Shown: piece by piece, positions 25,711 to 35,031 of the stretch
Numbering within the stretch: position 1 is the stretch's first letter
How the letters are laid out: every line of letters begins with the position of its first letter
Program-made: the position numbers and the translations under genes
Notes under the pieces: generated by a model
What the model was told of the DNA's origin: nothing
Database searches by the model: none
The model's input: the letters and a program-made list of their open reading frames with translations, nothing else
Assembly: GCA_025999115.1 (NCBI GenBank)
Contig: BNWW01000014.1
Span: 1 to 41,913, forward strand
DNA from: Bacteroidia bacterium
Lineage (GTDB): Bacteria; Bacteroidota; Bacteroidia; Bacteroidales; Azobacteroidaceae
Length of the DNA: 41,913 bases
Direction of reading: 5' to 3'

Positions 25711-26062
25711 TATTTTTATTTGCTTGGTTGGAGGTGGTTTGGGTTAATCAGGTTAAGAAGAATAGTGCTTAACGGCTTGGCAGGGGATTCCTCCCATTGT
25801 CTTCCCCCACAGATTATCGGGTCATTCCGAGCCGTAGGCGAGGAATCCCCTGCCAAGTCGTTAAACGCCCTATCGCTCCGCGATAAAAACACAGGGTTTT
25901 ATTGGTGAACCAGAAGCATCCATGCTTAAATCAGATAAAGAGGTTCACAATAACTCTTCTGATATTATAGAAGATGAGAGCGGCGTAATTTTTGATACTA
26001 TTTACTGAACACCCTGGCTGACAGGGTTTGAAAGTTAGATCTGCCTATTCCACCGGAAGTTC
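25711..26062. other. Non-coding interval between convergent operons
   Basis: About 350 bases lie between the SusD stop and the GH2 stop. They hold the long inverted repeat at 25769-25864 and, close by, two shorter hairpins: TATCGC/GCGATA at 25871-25885 and ACCCTG/CAGGGT at 26011-26027. There is no convincing gene. A 28-codon ATG frame at 25922-26008 has no family resemblance that I can see. The region probably serves as a two-way terminator and looks like a landing site for a small dispersed element. Confidence 0.6.
25769..25864. repeat. Long inverted repeat, dispersed-element-like
   Basis: Two 25-base arms (25769-25793 and 25840-25864) are reverse complements with one mismatch, separated by 46 bases. 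The arms read TTGGCAGGGGATTCCTC and its complement. The loop contains TCATTCCGAGCCGTAGGCG running into the second arm's GAGGAATC, which resembles the TCATTCCGAGCG..GAGGAATC repeats scattered through many Bacteroidota genomes. It sits exactly between two convergent operons, so it could terminate transcription from both sides, or be a MITE/REP-like insertion. Confidence 0.7.
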
Positions 26063-28645
26063 CTAATAAGCCTCCCGCAAAGAGATGACTTTCAATTGTT
26101 TCTCCAATTCCTGTCGCGAAAGTTTGCTTTTGACTCTTACCGTTACATTTTCTCCCGGCAAAATATCGAAATAATTATTCTCAAAGAAATGATCGTCCTC
26201 CTCTAAAGAAAGAAATACCGCCCGGGAAAATTTATCCGAGGTCAATGTAATTTCATAACCGCTTGCTATTGGTTTAATTCGCCTTGACAAGGTAGTTTGA
26301 GGAAAGCGTATATTTTTTTGTTTATCCAAAAAGTAGTTGTTTTTATATACTTTATTGTTCGGAGTTTTCAACTGCACGGAGACAAAAACATCCTCTTTGC
26401 CGGCATTTTTAAGTACGGAAGCGATTTCGGCAGAGAATACTGGGATGCTGGCATTCGCCGGAATTTTCACCTCTTGGTTGATTTCATAGATGATTTTACC
26501 GTCTAATTCCTGTATTTTAAGGGTGAGTTGTCCTTTCAAATCTTTCAATTCGTCGGAAATGATATAGACTTCCAGATTTTCCTCGTTCAAAATGGGTGAA
26601 ACGAGTATATTGTCAAAAGCTTCGCGTGCAAAATAATGTTGCGCCTTCCAACGTCCGTAATAATCCCGGCTCGACCAGGAAGCTACAGGCCAGCAATCGT
26701 TGTGTTGCCAATACAACGATCCCATACAATATGGCATCAGGCGGCGGTGGGCTTCGATCGCTGTTTTGATGGCATCGCCCTGCAAGACTTGATTCATATA
26801 TAAGAACGCTTCAAAGTCTTTGGGTTGCCGATATTCTTTCAGTAAGTATTCTTCGATCAATTCGTTGGCATGAATCCCGCCTCGTTGATGAGACAGCATT
26901 ACCTCGGAAGTAATGCTATGGTCTTCGGGATAAGGCGCGTATTTTTTGACCGATTCAAATTCAGGAAACGACTGAAAACCATATTCACTGAAAAAACGGC
27001 TTTTTTCCTTGTTGTAATCGGAAATCGGTTTGCTCGCGTGCCAGACGTTCCACGAATGACGGTCGCCGCTGGTGGGGCTGGTGGCTTTATCTTCCTCGTA
27101 ATAAGGCGAAGAAGGCCAATAAAATATCTGAGGCGCATATTCCGAAACCAGATCCGGCAACAGATGATTAAAAAGCGTATCGTATTGATTGAGTATAATG
27201 GCTGCTTGTTCGGGATTTTCCTTGATGTAACGTTTTCCCCATCCCCAACCATACCAAGCATCGTGGACTTCATTGTTTCCACACCACAAAGCCATACAGG
27301 CATGATTCCGCAGCCGTTTGATATTGTCGATCGCTTCTTGTTTGATATTTTCTAATAATTCGCCTTCAGCGGGATACAGCGCACAGGCAAACATGAAATC
27401 TTGCCAGATCATAATGCCGTATTGGTCGCACAGTTCGTAAAATACATCATTTTCGTAAATACCGCCGCCCCATACCCGCAAGGTATTCATATTGGCATTA
27501 ACAGCATCCAAGATGGTACGTTCGTAAATTTCTTGGGTAACCCGTGGAAGAAAATTATCGCAGGGAATATAGTTCGCTCCTTTGGCAAAAACAGGAATGC
27601 CGTTTAATTCCAAATACAAACTTTTCCCGTATTCATCGGGCTGATTGATCACTTTCAACGAACGGATCCCTACTTTTTTTGTTTGGGAATCCATTACGGT
27701 TGAGTGGGTAGCGACTTCGGTAGTCATCGCATACAGATAGGGTTCTCCCAAACCATTACTCCACCATAAACGGGGATTTTTAATTGTAAAATTGACTTCG
27801 ATGGTATTGAGTCCTTTTTTCAACGAAGTTTTTAGGGAAGCAAACGCTTTTTGAGTGAACTCATTTTTTATCGTTACTACGGCGCCGGCAATGTCTTTAT
27901 CGGATAAAATTTCAATGTTGGCTTGGATAACCGCTTTTTTCGCAGATACTTCGGGTTGTTGTATGAATACATCTTGCAAACGCAGATCGTTCCACGCTTC
28001 TAAATAAACCGGACGCCAAATTCCCGATGTTACCAAGCGGGGACCCCAGTCCCAACCGTAATGGTAACCGGCTTTGCGGGCATACACACTCAGTACCCGG
28101 TTGAAAATTCCACCGTTGTACGATTGGTCGTTATTGGCTTCGTACTTGACGGGCGCGGCTTCCCATTTGGGCATATCGATTTTAATAGGCGAATGGAAAT
28201 AGATGCGCAAACGGTTCTCTTTTTCTTTGGCTTTTCCTTTGATGTTGATTTTCCATTCCCGGAACATATTGTTTGCAGATAACACTTTTTCTTCATTCAG
28301 ATACACATCGGCATACGTGTCCAAACCTTGAAAAAAGAGGATGATATTTTCTTTTGAGAACATCTCTTCCGGAATATCGAAAATGGTTTCGTAAATCCAA
28401 TCTTCCTTATCCACCCATTGTACGCCTTTTTCATTCAGTCGAAAAAAAGGATCTTCGATCAATTGATTCGCTATCAGGTCGGTATGTATCACTCCCGGTA
28501 CGGTAGCGGGATACCAATTGACCAAACGGGCTTGCTTGAATTTCCATCCGGAATGCAACTCTTTTTGCAGAGGTGTTGCGGAAATTAACTGGCTAAAAAG
28601 GACGGATACGACGATCAGCACAATAGTATGGATTATCTTTTTCAT
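26063..28645 (-). CDS. GH2 exo-beta-mannosidase
   Basis: An 860-residue exported enzyme (signal peptide about 1-23, MKKIIHTIVLIVVSVLFSQL) that removes terminal beta-D-mannose. The beta-mannosidase type of GH2 is recognisable from HSGWKFKQA, ATVPGVIHTDLIANQLIEDPF (47-67), GLDTYADVYLN (107-117), YHYGWDWGPRLVTSGIWRPV (194-213), LRVWGGGIYENDVFYELCD (389-407), the acid/base Glu 459 in MALWCGNNEVHDAW and the nucleophile Glu 554 in FFSEYGFQSFPE. Length is typical. Its start codon overlaps the stop of the upstream GH2 gene by one base (TAATG), so the two are translationally coupled. It is the last gene of the right block and faces the inverted repeat. With GH130 it gives the locus two routes for beta-mannosides: hydrolysis outside the cytoplasm and phosphorolysis inside. 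Confidence 0.92.
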   Translation of the reverse strand: MKKIIHTIVLIVVSVLFSQLISATPLQKELHSGWKFKQARLVNWYPATVPGVIHTDLIANQLIEDPFFRLNEKGVQWVDKEDWIYETIFDIPEEMFSKENIILFFQGLDTYADVYLNEEKVLSANNMFREWKINIKGKAKEKENRLRIYFHSPIKIDMPKWEAAPVKYEANNDQSYNGGIFNRVLSVYARKAGYHYGWDWGPRLVTSGIWRPVYLEAWNDLRLQDVFIQQPEVSAKKAVIQANIEILSDKDIAGAVVTIKNEFTQKAFASLKTSLKKGLNTIEVNFTIKNPRLWWSNGLGEPYLYAMTTEVATHSTVMDSQTKKVGIRSLKVINQPDEYGKSLYLELNGIPVFAKGANYIPCDNFLPRVTQEIYERTILDAVNANMNTLRVWGGGIYENDVFYELCDQYGIMIWQDFMFACALYPAEGELLENIKQEAIDNIKRLRNHACMALWCGNNEVHDAWYGWGWGKRYIKENPEQAAIILNQYDTLFNHLLPDLVSEYAPQIFYWPSSPYYEEDKATSPTSGDRHSWNVWHASKPISDYNKEKSRFFSEYGFQSFPEFESVKKYAPYPEDHSITSEVMLSHQRGGIHANELIEEYLLKEYRQPKDFEAFLYMNQVLQGDAIKTAIEAHRRLMPYCMGSLYWQHNDCWPVASWSSRDYYGRWKAQHYFAREAFDNILVSPILNEENLEVYIISDELKDLKGQLTLKIQELDGKIIYEINQEVKIPANASIPVFSAEIASVLKNAGKEDVFVSVQLKTPNNKVYKNNYFLDKQKNIRFPQTTLSRRIKPIASGYEITLTSDKFSRAVFLSLEEDDHFFENNYFDILPGENVTVRVKSKLSRQELEKQLKVISLREAY

Positions 28646-31452
28646 TATTCCTTTATTATTTTTACAAAATATTGATCTAATTCCTGAGAAGGATTGAATT
28701 TCCTGGAAGCCATGTATTGTTCGATACTCCGCCGGAACTGGCGGGCAGCCGGACGTTGCTCCAAATTGGATACAATATCGGCGCTACACACGACCATTTT
28801 ACCGGTACCTGCCTTCATCTCCAACAGGATTCCCAATTTCCGGTTGGTAAACCAGTCATCAATTAAATGGACTAACGGGCGAACATCCGCCGGAAAGTCG
28901 TCCAGTACCATCGCCGCGCTTCCGGTTACAATCTCCCACCATTGATAATCGCTGTAACCATCATTCGGAAAACCGGCAAAAACCGGATGATTCGGATCGC
29001 AATAAACGCCCAATTCGTGGGGAGCTTGTTTCCGCGACCAAGCCGTATTCCAGAAAATGGATGAAAATCCAACGCCGATGTTTCCGCCTTTATCCGCTCG
29101 TAATGTCTCTTTATTTAAACAGTACAAGACATTTTCCCCGGAACGGGCATGTGTGAGGGCATCCTCATAATCCGTAGTCAGGTAGGGTTTGGATGATATG
29201 GCTTTTTCTTTTTCCGGATATACCCAGAAATTCCATTGATTTTCCGCCTGAAGCGAAGGAACTTTGACTGTTAAGACCAATTGAGCCGGTTCGCTGATGG
29301 AGGATAAATCCCATTCAATATCCGAAACCGGAATGCAATTATCAATAGGCAAATCGCGGGTAGTTTTTCCTCCTGCTAATACTTTTTTCGAAGCACCGGT
29401 AATTTCCCATTCGATGCTTGCATTGGAAGCCGGTTGTTCGCCGAAGTGAGCGATTTCGATGGATGCTTTGAAGGTTTCATTGTTCGTCCAAATCAATTTC
29501 GACATTCGCGCCAAAGGAACGGTACGGTTGCAAAACATCGTATATTCCTTACTGTCCACATAACCTTTAGGTTCCCAGAAAGCGTTGAGTACGCCGACTA
29601 AAGCCGTGCCTTGTCCGGGAAAATCATGCAAATCCAACAATTGGAATCCGGCGAATCCGGGAGTTCGCAAAGCGCCTTCGATATCTGCTTTGTAACACAA
29701 GGTTTGCAAACGACCGGAGGCATACAAGAATTGACCGGCTAAATCGCCCATCTGATGTTCGATCAAACTTTCTTGAAAGATCTCGAAGTTTTTGGCTTTG
29801 AGTACGCCTGTATATTGGGGAATTTCCTTAAAATCGGGATAGGCGCACCATTGTCCAATCTCATGACTGATAGTGGGTATGGGTTTATTGTGAATGATTG
29901 TGCGGAAATCGTAATCCGTTTTGGGCGGTTCGGCATTGATAATGCTTTTCAGTTCGGCGCCCCACGCCTGAATACGCGGATCGGGAGTGTTCCAATAACC
30001 GGCGTTCGGAACGTAGGGCCAGCCGGCAGCCGTGGTATAGACCCGGCGAGTATCTTTGGCTTTCCAATAATCGACGAATTGGGATAAATATTCGGTATAA
30101 TGAGGTCCGGCAGGCTCGTTTCCATACGCCATCAGGCAAAAGGACGGATGATTTCCAAACGCTTTCACAATCCGGTCGCTTTCGGCATAAAACCATTCAT
30201 CCTGAACCTCTCCGTTACCGACGGTCGCCCAACCGCCACATTCGATTTGCAGATAGATACCTTTGCGGTCGGCGACTTCAAAAGCCACTTCCGGCGGGCA
30301 CCACGAATGAAAACGGACATGATTCAAGCCAAATTCTTTGCAACGATCGTAGATTCTTTCCCAATCCGAAACATGGGTGGAAGGATATCCGGTCAGCGGA
30401 AATATAGCGGACTCCAATGTTCCCCGAAAGAAAATGGGTCGCCCATTCAAATAAAACCGGGTTCCTTCGGCTTTGATTTCGCGCATGCCGAAAGTGATTT
30501 CTTTGGAGTCGGTTCCCTCTTTTGACTGTAATGCTACTTGCAATTGATACAAATTCGGGGCAAATTCCGACCAAGTCAGCATATCGTCTCCCATTGCTAA
30601 TTCGATCGTAACGACCGATTGGTTTTTCGGGTTAATGCCGACAGTTACCGGCTTCAAACCGGTGGAGCGGGAAGCATTGATTGTTTTTCCTTGGAGTTCG
30701 ATCGTCGCTTTTCCGCTTGTCGCTTTTCCGGCTAAAGCGATGACTACTTTCGCTTTCTTTGCCTTCACATCGGGATATACATCGACTTGCTCCAAGTATA
30801 ATGCCGGTTTTTCCGAAAGCGAGATATTCCCGATAATACCGTTCCAATTGGTTTGTGTGTGATCGGAAACGCTGTGGGCGTTCATACCTACGGGAATATG
30901 TAAACGGTTATCCACACGAAGGGTCAATACCTGTTTTCCTGTTCCGTTGAGGATGTAACGGTGAGGAGTTAGCAACGATTCGTTTTCCCCGATTTGCTTT
31001 CCATTGACAAAAAGGCTTGTCTGCCAATGCGCCCGTTCCAATTCCAATTCAATCGTTTTATTTTTCCATGCAGCCGGAATGTCAATTTCCCGTTGATACC
31101 AGGCAACTCCTACATAGTGTTTTTCGGGTTGCAACCAAAAAGGTATTTTGATATTATCCGGTTGACGGTATTTTGCATATACATCGGATTTGAAATAAGT
31201 GCTGTCGATAATCTGCCCCGTCCATTGCGTTTCAAGCGTAATATCTTCGCCGTAGCCTTGCGCTTGTAAGGAACCGGGCAGTTTTATTTTCTCTGTCAAC
31301 GAGCGGTTTTGCCATTGTTCCGCCAATCCAACATCCTCCGGATCTAAAGCAAAAGACCATTCGCCGGAAAGGTCGATTTGATGCGGGTAAGGGCTTTTCC
31401 CAAAAGCAGTCAGAGCAATGCAGCTGAAAATTAAAATACAGATATGTTTCAT
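28645..31452 (-). CDS. GH2 family glycoside hydrolase with C-terminal GATase-like domain
   Basis: A 935-residue exported protein (signal peptide MKHICILIFSCIALTAFG). GH2 order is clear. The sugar-binding jelly roll at about 25-215 has DLSGEWSFALDP, VAWYQREIDIP, LFVNGKQIG and TNWNGIIGNISL. An immunoglobulin-like domain reaches to about 325, then a TIM barrel carries NHVRFHSWCPPEVAFEVADRKGIY, the acid/base Glu 446 in MAYGNEPAGP and the nucleophile Glu 531 in PTISHEIGQWCAYP. The last ~180 residues (ENVLYCLNKE to GKMVVCSADI and RPAARQFRRSIEQYM) resemble the glutamine-amidotransferase-like end domain of some GH2 enzymes. Its motifs differ from the beta-mannosidase type next to it, so a beta-galactosidase, beta-glucuronidase or other exo-beta-glycosidase activity is possible; the substrate is not readable. 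It lies 17 bases after the GH63-like gene. Confidence 0.85.
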   Translation of the reverse strand: MKHICILIFSCIALTAFGKSPYPHQIDLSGEWSFALDPEDVGLAEQWQNRSLTEKIKLPGSLQAQGYGEDITLETQWTGQIIDSTYFKSDVYAKYRQPDNIKIPFWLQPEKHYVGVAWYQREIDIPAAWKNKTIELELERAHWQTSLFVNGKQIGENESLLTPHRYILNGTGKQVLTLRVDNRLHIPVGMNAHSVSDHTQTNWNGIIGNISLSEKPALYLEQVDVYPDVKAKKAKVVIALAGKATSGKATIELQGKTINASRSTGLKPVTVGINPKNQSVVTIELAMGDDMLTWSEFAPNLYQLQVALQSKEGTDSKEITFGMREIKAEGTRFYLNGRPIFFRGTLESAIFPLTGYPSTHVSDWERIYDRCKEFGLNHVRFHSWCPPEVAFEVADRKGIYLQIECGGWATVGNGEVQDEWFYAESDRIVKAFGNHPSFCLMAYGNEPAGPHYTEYLSQFVDYWKAKDTRRVYTTAAGWPYVPNAGYWNTPDPRIQAWGAELKSIINAEPPKTDYDFRTIIHNKPIPTISHEIGQWCAYPDFKEIPQYTGVLKAKNFEIFQESLIEHQMGDLAGQFLYASGRLQTLCYKADIEGALRTPGFAGFQLLDLHDFPGQGTALVGVLNAFWEPKGYVDSKEYTMFCNRTVPLARMSKLIWTNNETFKASIEIAHFGEQPASNASIEWEITGASKKVLAGGKTTRDLPIDNCIPVSDIEWDLSSISEPAQLVLTVKVPSLQAENQWNFWVYPEKEKAISSKPYLTTDYEDALTHARSGENVLYCLNKETLRADKGGNIGVGFSSIFWNTAWSRKQAPHELGVYCDPNHPVFAGFPNDGYSDYQWWEIVTGSAAMVLDDFPADVRPLVHLIDDWFTNRKLGILLEMKAGTGKMVVCSADIVSNLEQRPAARQFRRSIEQYMASRKFNPSQELDQYFVKIIKE

Positions 31453-31469
31453 GATGGGTAATTATTCAT

Positions 31470-32840
31470 TTAAAATTCGAAAACGACTTCACGACCTTCC
31501 ATCCAAGCCAGCATATTTATCACTAAATAGTTCCAGTTTTGAAATCCCGGATTGAGAATAGGTTCTCCGTTTTCCGGCTGATAATATTCATGCAATGTTC
31601 CGGAACGTTCAAAATCTTCGCCAAACAAGCGTATGGTTTTTTCGGCAAGTTCTTTCGCTTCTTCGTTAAAACCGTATTTGAGAAGTCCCCGCCAAGTCAT
31701 GTAATTGGATACTCCCCAAACCGGCCCTAACCAAGAGGACGGATTCCCGCTTGCTTTGAGGTTATACATTTTCTCCATTTTAGATAATGTTCGTATGCCG
31801 TAAGGAGCATGGAATGTTTTTTCATTTTTGTAATGTTCTTCTATCATTCGTTTGGCTTGTCCGGGCGTGGCTATATCCGCCCACATTGCCAGAAAACCCG
31901 ACCAAACACCAATCCGTTGAATCAGACAATTCCAATCCCGCGGCATGCCGCTATGCAATTGGAAGGATTTTTTGTCTTCCACCGGCAACAAATTCAAATC
32001 AACGCTATAAAAAAAGCCGTCCCTTTCGTCCCAACAATGTTCTTGAATGGCCGATCGCAAATCTTCCGCATTTTTCTCATATTGGGGAGCCGTTTCTTCT
32101 AATCGTAATTGTCCGCACAAATAGGCCATCGCTTTCAATTCTTTGTACATCAAACAGTTCAGGTATATTGAACCGGAACTTCGATTGGGGCGGTAATAAG
32201 TGCACGGATCATTATCCACTCCAATGGCGTTATCCGTTTGCCAATAATACAAACCGGTTGCCGTATTCCGGTGATGATTCACATAATTGTTCACAAAAGT
32301 CTGAAGGAAATAAAATTTATCGTTTAACCACGAAGCATCGCCGCCGTTTATCCGGGTAAGAAAAGCTGCATGTTGAGCCAAACAGGGTTTGTGCATATTG
32401 TTCTCGTAAATATTGTTCGGACGAACTTTTTCTCTCAGAGAACCCCTTTGTATTTGAATCGGAATCCAACCGTCGATTCCGCTAAATTCCAAATAATTCA
32501 ACACACAACCTTGTTCGTATTTAACGATTTCTTTGAAATCTTCGCGAACGCCATTTTCCACTAATACTTGGCGCAAGGCAATGTTTGTAAGCCATGAATC
32601 CCAATCCCATAAAACATCGGAATATTGGTCGCTTCCGGGAGTGATAAACGGGTATTTCAATGCTTCGCCGGGTTCACGAAACATTCCTTTATACTCTTGG
32701 TATATATTTTTTTTAATGATGGAGGCATATTCTTTCCAATCCCGCACTTTTTGCGAATACATTCCGGAGGAGATAAGCAAAAACGACAGCAGGAATAAAA
32801 TTTTCCGTTGGATGTGCAAATAAGAAACTGATGTATTCAT
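31470..32840 (-). CDS. GH63-like (alpha/alpha)6 glycoside hydrolase
   Basis: A 456-residue exported protein (signal peptide within the first ~30 residues, KILFLLSFLLISSGMYS) made of one six-hairpin catalytic domain. Marks of GH63 and mannosylglycerate-hydrolase-like enzymes are LWDWDSWLTNIALRQVL, NNMHKPCLAQHAAFL, SSGSIYLNCLMYKELKAMAYL, ASGNPSSWLGPVWGVSNYM and LHEYYQPENGEPILNPGFQNWNY; acidic residues in the first and last motifs are the usual catalytic pair. GH63 members remove alpha-glucose from N-glycan precursors or act on mannosylglycerate and related alpha-glycosides. It is shorter than eukaryotic GH63 enzymes, as is normal for bacterial ones. It starts six bases after the GH92 stop. Family firm, substrate inferred only from neighbours. 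Confidence 0.82.
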   Translation of the reverse strand: MNTSVSYLHIQRKILFLLSFLLISSGMYSQKVRDWKEYASIIKKNIYQEYKGMFREPGEALKYPFITPGSDQYSDVLWDWDSWLTNIALRQVLVENGVREDFKEIVKYEQGCVLNYLEFSGIDGWIPIQIQRGSLREKVRPNNIYENNMHKPCLAQHAAFLTRINGGDASWLNDKFYFLQTFVNNYVNHHRNTATGLYYWQTDNAIGVDNDPCTYYRPNRSSGSIYLNCLMYKELKAMAYLCGQLRLEETAPQYEKNAEDLRSAIQEHCWDERDGFFYSVDLNLLPVEDKKSFQLHSGMPRDWNCLIQRIGVWSGFLAMWADIATPGQAKRMIEEHYKNEKTFHAPYGIRTLSKMEKMYNLKASGNPSSWLGPVWGVSNYMTWRGLLKYGFNEEAKELAEKTIRLFGEDFERSGTLHEYYQPENGEPILNPGFQNWNYLVINMLAWMEGREVVFEF

Positions 32841-32846
32841 AATTTT

Positions 32847-35027
32847 TTATTTGTTTGTCATTTCAAATATTAATGTTCCGCCTTGCATCAACTGGCTGTA
32901 AGTCAGTTTGTAATCCGTAATGGGTTGGTTGTTCAACCGGATACTTTTTACATATTTATTCTTTTCGGATAAATTAGTTGCAATCACGGTAAATGTTTTA
33001 TTATCGGGCAAATGAATGGTCGCTTTGGGCAGTTGGGGCGCTCCCAACACGTATTCTCCCAACACCGGATTGACCGGATAGAAACCCAAAGAAGAGAAAA
33101 TATACCACGCCGACATTTGTCCGCAGTCGTCATTTCCGCAAAGACCGCCGGGTTTAGGCAAATAAAACCGGTCGAAAATCTCGCGGACAAGTTCTTGCGT
33201 CCGCTGCGGTTTCCCGGCTAAAGTATATAAATAAACGATGTGATGACTGGGTTCGTTTCCCTGCGCATATTGCCCGATCAGTCCGGTTACATCCGAAACA
33301 AAACCTTCGTTTTGCACATCGGATTCCAATACGAACAAGGAATCCAATTTAGTGGTAAAATATTCCTTTCCACCCATCAAGTCGATCAATCCGGCGACAT
33401 CGTGTTGTACATGCCAGGTATATTGCCAGGCATTGCCTTCGGTATAATCGCCGCCCGCAGTACCGGCATGAGACAGAGAGAACGAACTGAACGGAGTCCG
33501 CCACTTGCCGTTGCTATCTTTCGCCCGCATGAGTTTGGTTTCAGGATCGAACAGGTTTTTGTAGTATTCCGAACGATTTTTGAAAAAAGCGTAATCTTCT
33601 TTTAGTCCTAATTCCTGAGCCAACAAAGAGGCGCAATAATCGTCATAAACGGCTTCCAATGTTCGAGATACGGATTCTTCTTTGACCGAATCAAAAGGAT
33701 AATATCCGTATTTATCGTAAACCGTCCAAGGCGATTTCAAATGGTTTTCGGTCAATGATTTTTTTATCAGTTCGAATGCCCGGTTCTTGTCGATGCCGGG
33801 AAAATTTTTCAAGCAAGCTTCCACGATTACGGGAACAGCGTGGTTGCCGATCATGCAATGGTTTTCTTTTCCCCACAACGCCCATACGGGTAAATACCCT
33901 TGTGCTTCGGCATGAAGCAGCATCGTATTGACCATATCGCTTACTTTATCCGGATTCGCGAGGGTATAAAGAGGATGTGCAGCTCGATACGTGTCCCATA
34001 ACGAAAGCGTGGAGTAATAGGAACCAAAAGGCGATTGATGAATTTCATCCTTGGCGCCCCTGTATTTTCCATCAACGTCTGCTATGTTGTTGGGCTGAAT
34101 CATCAAATGATACATGGCTGTATAGAAATTCATTTTCTGTTGATCATCCCCTTCAATATCTATTTTAGACAGAATCGTTTCCCAGGCTTTTTGCGCATTT
34201 TTTTTCACTTGGTCGAAATCTCCGTTTTTAGATTCGATAGCCAGATTTAATTTGGCTCCTTCTACGCTGACGGTCGAAAAGGATGTTCTTACCTGTAATT
34301 GATTGTTTTTTTCCAGATTATAATGGAAAACATACTTGGGCGCTTGGTCTTGACTGTCTTTAAGAACTTCTTTTTTCTCCGTAAAAGGCGTATCAAATTC
34401 GATGACGAAGAACAATTGCCGTTCCACCCAACCTTTTAACGTCAGATGACCGGTAATGGTTTGGTTGTTTTCGATGGTTATTTCTGCGAATTTTACGTGC
34501 TTATGTTGGTCTTCCGGAGTTCCACCAATCCCGTTTTGAAAATCAATGAATAAAGCGGGATGGTCTTTTCGGTAGCTGAAACGATAAAAGGCGACATGCG
34601 GCGAACAGGTTATCTCGGCTTTGACCGCATTGTCGATCAGTTCTACCGCGTAATAGCCGGGGACGGCAATTTCTGTTTCTTTTGAAAAAAGACTTTTGAA
34701 ATCGTTGCGAGGCGTTCCGGAGAAAGGCGAAAAAAGAATATCGCCCAAATCGGGACAGCCCGTACCATTCAGCCGATTTTGAGAAAAACCTTCCATGACA
34801 GAATCGTTGTAGGTGTATCCGCTGCAATATTCCCAGTCGTAATGTCCGGTTTGGGGACCGGGTTGCATCATGCCGAACGGAAAGGTAGCGTTCGGAAAAG
34901 TATGTCCGTTATAATCGGTTCCAATAAACGGATTCACTTGTTGTCCGTACGGAAATTTATCTTTTTCAACTGTATTGCATGAGATTAAAAATACTATGAG
35001 TGTAAAGAATATACAGGTCTTTTTCAT
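32847..35027 (-). CDS. GH92 exo-alpha-mannosidase lipoprotein
   Basis: A 726-residue Ca-dependent inverting alpha-mannosidase. The signal peptide ends in LISC with Cys 17 as lipid anchor, so it is membrane-attached, facing the periplasm or the surface. GH92 motifs are VNPFIGTDYNGHTFPNATFP (31-50), TGHYDWEYCSGY (60-71), LWDTYRAAHPLYTL (343-356), LWGKENHCMIGNHAVP (384-399), EGNAWQYTWHVQHD holding the presumed general acid Glu 530, and LCGNDDCGQMSAWYIFSSLGFYPVNP with the acidic pair D633/D634 (presumed general base). GH92 enzymes trim alpha-1,2, alpha-1,3, alpha-1,4 or alpha-1,6 mannose in N-glycans and yeast mannan; the exact linkage cannot be told here. Four bases separate it from the FAD oxidoreductase upstream and six from the GH63-like gene downstream, so it is part of one transcript. 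Confidence 0.94.
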   Translation of the reverse strand: MKKTCIFFTLIVFLISCNTVEKDKFPYGQQVNPFIGTDYNGHTFPNATFPFGMMQPGPQTGHYDWEYCSGYTYNDSVMEGFSQNRLNGTGCPDLGDILFSPFSGTPRNDFKSLFSKETEIAVPGYYAVELIDNAVKAEITCSPHVAFYRFSYRKDHPALFIDFQNGIGGTPEDQHKHVKFAEITIENNQTITGHLTLKGWVERQLFFVIEFDTPFTEKKEVLKDSQDQAPKYVFHYNLEKNNQLQVRTSFSTVSVEGAKLNLAIESKNGDFDQVKKNAQKAWETILSKIDIEGDDQQKMNFYTAMYHLMIQPNNIADVDGKYRGAKDEIHQSPFGSYYSTLSLWDTYRAAHPLYTLANPDKVSDMVNTMLLHAEAQGYLPVWALWGKENHCMIGNHAVPVIVEACLKNFPGIDKNRAFELIKKSLTENHLKSPWTVYDKYGYYPFDSVKEESVSRTLEAVYDDYCASLLAQELGLKEDYAFFKNRSEYYKNLFDPETKLMRAKDSNGKWRTPFSSFSLSHAGTAGGDYTEGNAWQYTWHVQHDVAGLIDLMGGKEYFTTKLDSLFVLESDVQNEGFVSDVTGLIGQYAQGNEPSHHIVYLYTLAGKPQRTQELVREIFDRFYLPKPGGLCGNDDCGQMSAWYIFSSLGFYPVNPVLGEYVLGAPQLPKATIHLPDNKTFTVIATNLSEKNKYVKSIRLNNQPITDYKLTYSQLMQGGTLIFEMTNK

Positions 35028-35031
35028 CTTT

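Noticed and set aside
25720..25908. Plus-strand frame of 62 codons after the SusD gene
   Set aside because: It runs straight through the inverted repeat, so its protein is a translation of the repeat arms, and it has no family resemblance.
25922..26008. 28-codon ATG frame in the non-coding interval
   Set aside because: Too short, with no visible ribosome-binding context or homology; mentioned only as part of the interval.
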